Positions 30,893-35,252 of a stretch of 35,252 nt of DNA are shown here, in pieces. A program made the position numbers and the translations under genes. Numbering within the stretch: position 1 is the first letter of the stretch; each line of letters starts with the position of its first letter. Origin of the DNA: CAYRKQ01 sp964424985 (GTDB taxonomy: Bacteria; Patescibacteriota; Saccharimonadia; Saccharimonadales; UBA7683); NCBI GenBank assembly GCA_964424985.1, contig CAYRKQ010000007.1, forward strand, positions 1 to 35,252, in the 5' to 3' direction. Below the pieces are notes generated by a model, which was given only the letters and a program-made list of their open reading frames with translations, was not told the origin of the DNA and searched no databases.

Positions 30893-31063
30893 TTAAACTG
30901 AAGGTGGAAATTGTAGGTAGGTGGTATAGATAAAATGTACAAATTTTATTAAACCAAGGGTTATAAGAACCGTAAACACCACGAGCAGTATGCTGGCCAT
31001 TTTTCGGCGCTTTATATACCGAATATTCTCTTTACTGTTGTGGCTTAGGCTGTAATCATTCAT
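30893..31063 (-). CDS. Small single-pass membrane protein
   Basis: A 56-residue protein starting at ATG 31063, preceded by AGAGG; a longer reading from 31096 lacks a ribosome binding site. The basic N-terminus (NIRYIKRRK) precedes one membrane helix (ILLVVFTVLITLGLIKFVHFIYTTYL region) and a short exterior tail. Function unknown. It could be a genuine small membrane protein, but its size limits confidence. Confidence 0.5.
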   Translation of the reverse strand: MNDYSLSHNSKENIRYIKRRKMASILLVVFTVLITLGLIKFVHFIYTTYLQFPPSV

Positions 31064-31107
31064 TATTCCTCTACCATACAGAGTACAGCTTAGCACCTAT
31101 TGTACTC

Positions 31108-31165
31108 TAAAGCGACATAAACTAATGAGACTAAGTAAGGTAGTTTTCTCAAACAGGTCGCTTTA
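31108..31165 (+). terminator. Possible terminator-like inverted repeat
   Basis: Arms TAAAGCGAC (31108-31116) and GTCGCTTTA (31157-31165) are a perfect 9-bp inverted repeat with a 40-base loop, followed by ATTTTTTG. The large loop makes terminator function uncertain. Confidence 0.3.
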
Positions 31166-31225
31166 ATTTTTTGTTTAATACCTTTGAATTTTTATGACTT
31201 ACTTTTTGCTTGTCTAGTTGGTGGC

Positions 31226-33943
31226 TTAGTTTTGGGTTTTACTCTTTTTTGAAGTGATTATTCTGCGCAGTGCGAATGTAGCGAGACCAACGACCACTAG
31301 TAAACCGGTCAGCCACATGTAAAGTGCTTTTGACTGGCCGGTGGAAGCGAGGTTAGATGCTGTACTTGACGTAGCTGTGGCGAGACCGGCTGGGTCTTCG
31401 AAGGCGCCGTTTTCTTCACCGTCCATGTCAAGCTCGCCGCCATCAGTAAGCTGGTAGCTTACAACAATTACTGACGAACCATGGATTGTTGTTTCAGAAA
31501 TTGAAGTGCTGTTGATAGTTGAATACTGGTTAGTGTTCGGATTAAACTTTCTGAAGATTGCGTCAGCTTTATCAACATCGTAGTAGTACAAGCTAATCGT
31601 AGTGGTGAAGCCTTCCTCGCCACAGTCAGCGGCAAAATCAAAGAGGCCATTAGCGTAATCGTAGTTTGGATCTTGGGCGGCGAGACTGCTCTCAGTTACC
31701 AGGTTATCGGTAGTCAGTTCGCACCCTTCCCCAGCGTCTATCGCGACAATTTTACCAGTAATCGGACTGATGTAACCACTGACGTTTGGCTGTTCGGAAT
31801 CTGGGACTTCGTCACCGTTGAGATCCTCGCCAAGTTCATATGGTGCAAACGTTGGCGGCACATCTTCATTGGCCACCCAAACATCTTCAAAGTTCCAGGT
31901 ACTCAGCGGAGCATTGCTGGTATTGTTTATAAAATATGTCGCCTGGCTGTCGTCGCTATTCACTGCGGTCACCACGCCGTCAAGACCATCTACAAACCCG
32001 GCAGTATCTTGGGTAGTACGCGTTTGATCATAATAGATACCTGTCGCCACCAGGTTGTCGTCCACTTCGACACCTTGGCTTTGTGCCACAATCGCACCCT
32101 GGTATACTTCGCCAACGGTATCGGTCGCTATTACCTTGCCCATGGCAAACACGTTTTGCAACGTAAATTCGGTGTTGTTGTAATCGCTCATACTCCCCAC
32201 CAGGCCGCCTACTCCCCCTGCCCCCGTTAGGTCGCCCCAAGCATACGCGCGCTGGATACTAAAGGCAACCGGATACTGCTGGTATACGCTGTAACCAACG
32301 ATAGACCCTACTAAGCCACCGACATCGACACTGTCGGCGATATCAATCGTACTCCACGAATATACATCACGTAGTGTTATTGACGATGACTCACCTTCTG
32401 GTACGGAATATTGGGCAACATTCGCGAAGCCAATCAGCCCGCCGAGTATGTACACACCACCTTCATCTGTGGCGGTAATACGCACATTGCTATACGATTT
32501 TTCTACGAGCAGGGAGCCGCCGTCATACGCCTCTACTTGGCCGACCAAGCCGCCAAAATAACTGCACCCGGCGCCGTCGTTGGTACACGTTATCGTACCG
32601 CCGTCAACGCTCGATCCGGTAATATGCGAGATTCCATCCACTGATATCTGCCCTGCCAAGCCGCCGGCTCGACTAGCCTCCACGCCCAGCGATACATTGC
32701 TTACGTGTACATTTTCGATCACCACCGAACCGGTCGCAAAGCCCACCAGCGCAGCCACCCTGCCCGCGCCGTTCACCGTAAAGTTACTGAGTGTGACATT
32801 CTTAAATGTCGCGCCGTTTGCTTGGGCGAATAGTGCTATGTCCCAGTCTGACTCTTCATCAATTGCTACATTGCGGATTGTATGACCATTACCGTTAAAG
32901 ATACCCTGAAAACTACCGTCGTTAAAGAGAGGTTCTAGATCTGACACACCAGCACAGTTGATATCGCCAGTGAGATTAATGGTGTCGTAACGGTTGCTGT
33001 CACTCGTGAGGGCAAAGAGCTGCTCACAGGTTGAGATATTTCGCGTAGCGGCTGTTGTAGTGATGGTGAACTCTCTGGTTACTTGGACTGGAGTTTCTGA
33101 GGCAGCGCCAAATTCAACCACGTAATTACGCTGCTCGCTATCGCAGTTAAGGTCGTTCCAACCCTGCCCAACGATATATTCGGCACAATCTTCGTTACTG
33201 CTATTATTCGGTTCGCTCGAGTTCCAGTTGTTATACAGGTCTTCGTCACCTTCACCGACAACCGGCTGACCACCATCGTTGCCCTGCCAAAAATGGAGGC
33301 CCTCTTCTGGACCATCCATCCATATCCATTTATTTTCTTGGCCTTGGTCACTGGCACCAATCCAGCCATTGCCAGTGGTCAAGTGCTCAACAATAAAGCT
33401 ATCTTCTGACTCACTGGTAATATTTGCAAGATACCCCTGCACTCCACCGTAAACAAGCTGTTTTGCAGCATCCCGTGCCTGGTTCCAAGTAAGTTCGGCG
33501 TCGATAATTTTATAGGCATGACCGCCGACAGGGTCAATAATAACGTCCGTAACACTACTCCCATAATCAGCCGTAACGGTGACTACCCCTGGTGTATTTG
33601 CCGTAAATGTGAGTGTCGCTAGAGTGCTATTGACGTCTTCGGGTGGGCCACTGACCACAACAGAAGCCGTGCCACCACCTGTCACATCGGCATCTTCCGT
33701 GCCAAAAGCAAAGGCTCCGCTTGTTGCGGTGATGGCAATACTAACATCATCGTTGCCAGTGCCGGTTATTTGCAAATCAGTGATCGCAACAGGCTCGCCC
33801 ATTTGACCGGTTTTATTCACCGGCGTACTCAGATCTTCTCCCGCCGCAAACACTGGCATAACTAATGATACCGACAGTAAAGCTGCCGCAAACACACTAA
33901 AAACCGCCAACAACTGACTTTTAAATGTAGCCTTCTTACTCAT
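31226..33943 (-). CDS. LAxTG-anchored adhesin with C-type lectin domain
   Basis: A 905-residue surface protein with a signal peptide (1-34) and a cadherin/Ig-like domain (about 40-135). A C-type lectin domain covers 142-279, with WIGASD, the calcium/sugar motif EPN (244-246), EDC and WNDLNC (C253/C267). A GLUG/beta-helix repeat region (about 300-700; repeats like GGLVGSI) follows. A choice-of-anchor-U-like domain (about 745-855) resembles that of the protein at 24088-26022. The sorting signal LASTG (865-869) precedes a membrane span and Lys-rich tail. EPN plus WND predicts calcium-dependent mannose-type binding, so host or partner-cell attachment is likely. A GAGGA site precedes the ATG. Confidence 0.9.
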   Translation of the reverse strand: MSKKATFKSQLLAVFSVFAAALLSVSLVMPVFAAGEDLSTPVNKTGQMGEPVAITDLQITGTGNDDVSIAITATSGAFAFGTEDADVTGGGTASVVVSGPPEDVNSTLATLTFTANTPGVVTVTADYGSSVTDVIIDPVGGHAYKIIDAELTWNQARDAAKQLVYGGVQGYLANITSESEDSFIVEHLTTGNGWIGASDQGQENKWIWMDGPEEGLHFWQGNDGGQPVVGEGDEDLYNNWNSSEPNNSSNEDCAEYIVGQGWNDLNCDSEQRNYVVEFGAASETPVQVTREFTITTTAATRNISTCEQLFALTSDSNRYDTINLTGDINCAGVSDLEPLFNDGSFQGIFNGNGHTIRNVAIDEESDWDIALFAQANGATFKNVTLSNFTVNGAGRVAALVGFATGSVVIENVHVSNVSLGVEASRAGGLAGQISVDGISHITGSSVDGGTITCTNDGAGCSYFGGLVGQVEAYDGGSLLVEKSYSNVRITATDEGGVYILGGLIGFANVAQYSVPEGESSSITLRDVYSWSTIDIADSVDVGGLVGSIVGYSVYQQYPVAFSIQRAYAWGDLTGAGGVGGLVGSMSDYNNTEFTLQNVFAMGKVIATDTVGEVYQGAIVAQSQGVEVDDNLVATGIYYDQTRTTQDTAGFVDGLDGVVTAVNSDDSQATYFINNTSNAPLSTWNFEDVWVANEDVPPTFAPYELGEDLNGDEVPDSEQPNVSGYISPITGKIVAIDAGEGCELTTDNLVTESSLAAQDPNYDYANGLFDFAADCGEEGFTTTISLYYYDVDKADAIFRKFNPNTNQYSTINSTSISETTIHGSSVIVVSYQLTDGGELDMDGEENGAFEDPAGLATATSSTASNLASTGQSKALYMWLTGLLVVVGLATFALRRIITSKKSKTQN

Positions 33944-33984
33944 TATTTTCCTCGCTTAGTTTCCCCTCACAAACAGATGTGTTT

Positions 33985-34014
33985 AGTGTAACATAAGCAG
34001 TGTTGTTGATTCAA
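33985..34014 (-). promoter_or_regulatory. Promoter of the lectin adhesin gene
   Basis: On the minus strand TTGAAT (34009-34014), an 18-bp spacer and TACACT (33985-33990) precede a leader of about 35 bases and an AGGA ribosome binding site. Unlike the other two surface-protein promoters it has no G tract. Confidence 0.5.
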
Positions 34015-34132
34015 CGACTAACCAGTCTTTGACCGGCGTTTCATTAAGTGTTCACCGCTCAAGTACAACATTACCATAGCAATTTGGGTTTTGTTGCTAT
34101 GAAAGGTTACTTTGAAAATTTTGGTTTCGCGA

Positions 34133-34138
34133 TACAAT
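34133..34138 (+). promoter_or_regulatory. -10 box of the OmdA-family gene (leaderless)
   Basis: TACAAT ends 7 bases before the ATG at 34146. TTTGAA lies 16 bp further upstream as a possible -35 box. Confidence 0.5.
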
Positions 34139-34145
34139 AAGATGT

Positions 34146-34448
34146 ATGAGTAGTACAAAAATCTCGGCTGGAACGGCACACCAATTGCCCGATGATCTTA
34201 AGAAGGCACTGCTTGCTAATGCAAAAACATTGACATTATGGAATGACATTACGCCACTCGCCCGGAATGAATTTATTTGCTGGGTTGAGAACGCCAAAGC
34301 AGTTGAGACTAGAAAGCGTCGTATTCAAAGAACGTGCGAAGAACTCTTAGAAGGCAAACGGCGCCCGTGCTGTTGGGTTGGCTGCATTCATCGCACCGAT
34401 AAAGAGATGAGCCCTTCTCAAAAATGGGTGCTCAGCAGGACAGGCTAG
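34146..34448 (+). CDS. OmdA / YdeI-type small protein
   Basis: A 100-residue protein matching the bacteriocin-resistance YdeI/OmpD-associated (OmdA) pattern: LPDDLKKALLANAKTLTLWN, then PLARNEFICWVENAKAVETRKRRIQRTCEELLEGKR. The family is small, cytoplasmic and helical, of poorly known function. The C-terminus here (CCWVGCIHRTDKEMSPSQKW) has three cysteines and is not standard. The start is supported by a TACAAT box 7 bases upstream. Confidence 0.8.
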   Translation: MSSTKISAGTAHQLPDDLKKALLANAKTLTLWNDITPLARNEFICWVENAKAVETRKRRIQRTCEELLEGKRRPCCWVGCIHRTDKEMSPSQKWVLSRTG

Positions 34449-34557
34449 GGTTTCAAGACCCAATCATAAGTCACTTCCAGGAGCCCATCTTCAAGATTCC
34501 ACCCTGAAAAGAATGAGAAGAAATGGGTGGGGTTTGACTGACGCTTACTTACATTTT
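34449..34557. other. Short intergenic stretch with no assigned feature
   Basis: Between convergent genes. It holds an imperfect complementarity between ATGGGTGGGGT (about 34522-34532) and upstream GATTCCACCCT, which might form a weak terminator hairpin. No gene or conserved RNA was seen. Confidence 0.3.
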
Positions 34558-34986
34558 TTATAATTTAGGTTTGGCCTGGATGACTGTTGAGCTGGTCCTA
34601 GCCTTCGCAAGATTACTTTTTAGATTCCGTCCTTTAAATCTGGGATTGCCGGTAATTATTTCGGTGGTAGGAATAATTCGGGCTCGTTTGTGGTGGTCGT
34701 CAGGCAGTCCAGTAAGCAGCAAATAGCCTTGCCAGGCGGATTTACCATACTCCAGTTCAAGATGGTAATTGTCTGAAAGATGAGGCTCGTCTTCTACACC
34801 GTAGAGCGTGTAGCGGCCCATGGCAAGTGAGCAGTCTTCACGATGTGTTTTATGAGAATAGACAAGAATTTCGCCAATAGCTGGTGGTTCAACCCAAGCA
34901 TATGTTTCGTTGTCCAGATATAAGACCTTGGTATTAGCCTTGGTTTCAATTAGTTTATAAAAGCCTGCTCTTAGTTGCTTGATCAT
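34558..34986 (-). CDS. Hypothetical protein, 142 residues
   Basis: A soluble protein with mainly beta-strand character. The N-terminal half (KLIETKANTKVLYLDNETYAWVEP, GEILVYSHKTH, RYTLYGVEDEPHLSDNYHLELEYG) suggests a small beta-barrel. The C-terminus is basic (FKGRNLKSNLAKAR...KPKL), which might contact nucleic acid. The ATG has a strong AGGAGG site, so it is a real gene. No family recognised and no clear promoter elements chosen. Confidence 0.7.
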   Translation of the reverse strand: MIKQLRAGFYKLIETKANTKVLYLDNETYAWVEPPAIGEILVYSHKTHREDCSLAMGRYTLYGVEDEPHLSDNYHLELEYGKSAWQGYLLLTGLPDDHHKRARIIPTTEIITGNPRFKGRNLKSNLAKARTSSTVIQAKPKL

Positions 34987-35166
34987 AATGCCTCCTGCTG
35001 TTTTTATTTTATCACTGTCCTGTTTTAATGTCGTTGACGTAAATCAAAATCCAGCTGTGATCTTACTCACAATCTAAAGTACGAGTTCATACAAAAATGT
35101 AATACTACAATATTTCTAGCAGGCCTTTTGGCGAAGGCAATAGTGCAGATGGTCATTTAGCGGGGG

Positions 35167-35252
35167 TTATTGTTTGCAGATGGGGCAGATTTCTTCATCG
35201 ACGAACCCGTAGCGCCAGGTGGTAAGTGCTTTTTTGATAGGTAAAAAGGTCA
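35167..35252 (-). CDS. C-terminal fragment of a protein ending in a CxxC motif
   Basis: An open frame enters from the right edge of the window and ends at TAA 35167-35169. The visible C-terminus reads TFLPIKKALTTWRYGFVDEE followed by ICPICKQ. A terminal CPIC could be a zinc-binding or redox-active pair, as at the end of some ribonucleotide reductases. The fragment is too short to name. Confidence 0.5.
   Translation of the reverse strand, partial: TFLPIKKALTTWRYGFVDEEICPICKQ

Overview
The window looks like chromosomal DNA of a small-genome, Gram-positive-like bacterium, most probably a Patescibacteria/CPR member of the Saccharibacteria type. This is an inference. It rests on LAxTG wall-anchored surface proteins, an L,D-transpeptidase and MurC without outer-membrane genes, an archaeal-type short AspRS, a MutY lacking its iron-sulfur cluster, and many lineage-restricted hypotheticals. 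TGA is used as a normal stop codon, so there is no recoding.

Layout. 1-2000: the end of an integrated element, with a large serine recombinase whose last codons lie inside a tRNA(CAU) gene. 2000-5220: two small unknown genes behind a perfect-consensus promoter, then an ABC-2 exporter (permease and ATPase). 5237-7839: an LAxTG surface protein and small conserved proteins. 7864-9241: murC, preceded by heptameric tandem repeats. 15420 down to 9216, minus strand: a long gene run with an L,D-transpeptidase, a PEGA/propeller membrane protein, mutY, two exported or membrane hypotheticals, a MazG-like hydrolase and trmB. The trmB gene carries an in-frame palindromic repeat. 15490-17629: an accessory patch with a 2-hydroxyacid dehydrogenase broken at a G10 tract, a VapBC-type and a HicBA toxin-antitoxin pair. 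HicBA is bracketed by a duplicated piece of the aspS 3' end. 17632-24066: aspS, a CBS protein, a DsbA-like oxidoreductase, a KefB-type antiporter and a GltS-type symporter. 24088-26022: a second LAxTG surface protein (Vgb-like propeller). 26171-28816: nadD, 5-formyl-THF cyclo-ligase and a 485-residue zinc-ribbon protein of unknown function, preceded by what reads as a cobalamin riboswitch with a terminator/antiterminator switch. 29260-35252: small membrane proteins, an M23 peptidase, a 905-residue C-type-lectin adhesin with an LAxTG anchor, an OmdA-family protein, an unknown gene and the tail of a CxxC protein.

Themes across the window. (1) Cell-surface biology: three LAxTG proteins, an L,D-transpeptidase, an M23 peptidase and a DsbA-like protein would all act outside the membrane. 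(2) G-tracts at switch positions: one inside a coding frame and two between the -35 and -10 boxes of surface-protein promoters, which suggests slipped-strand phase variation. (3) Leaderless transcription: about ten genes have a -10 box only 6-7 nt before the start codon and no ribosome binding site. (4) Two repeat families: GTCAT...ATGAC palindromes (four copies) and degenerate 7-bp tandem arrays (four places). The best candidate for an undescribed system is the riboswitch-controlled zinc-ribbon protein at 27359-29082. The candidate poly-G contingency loci come second.
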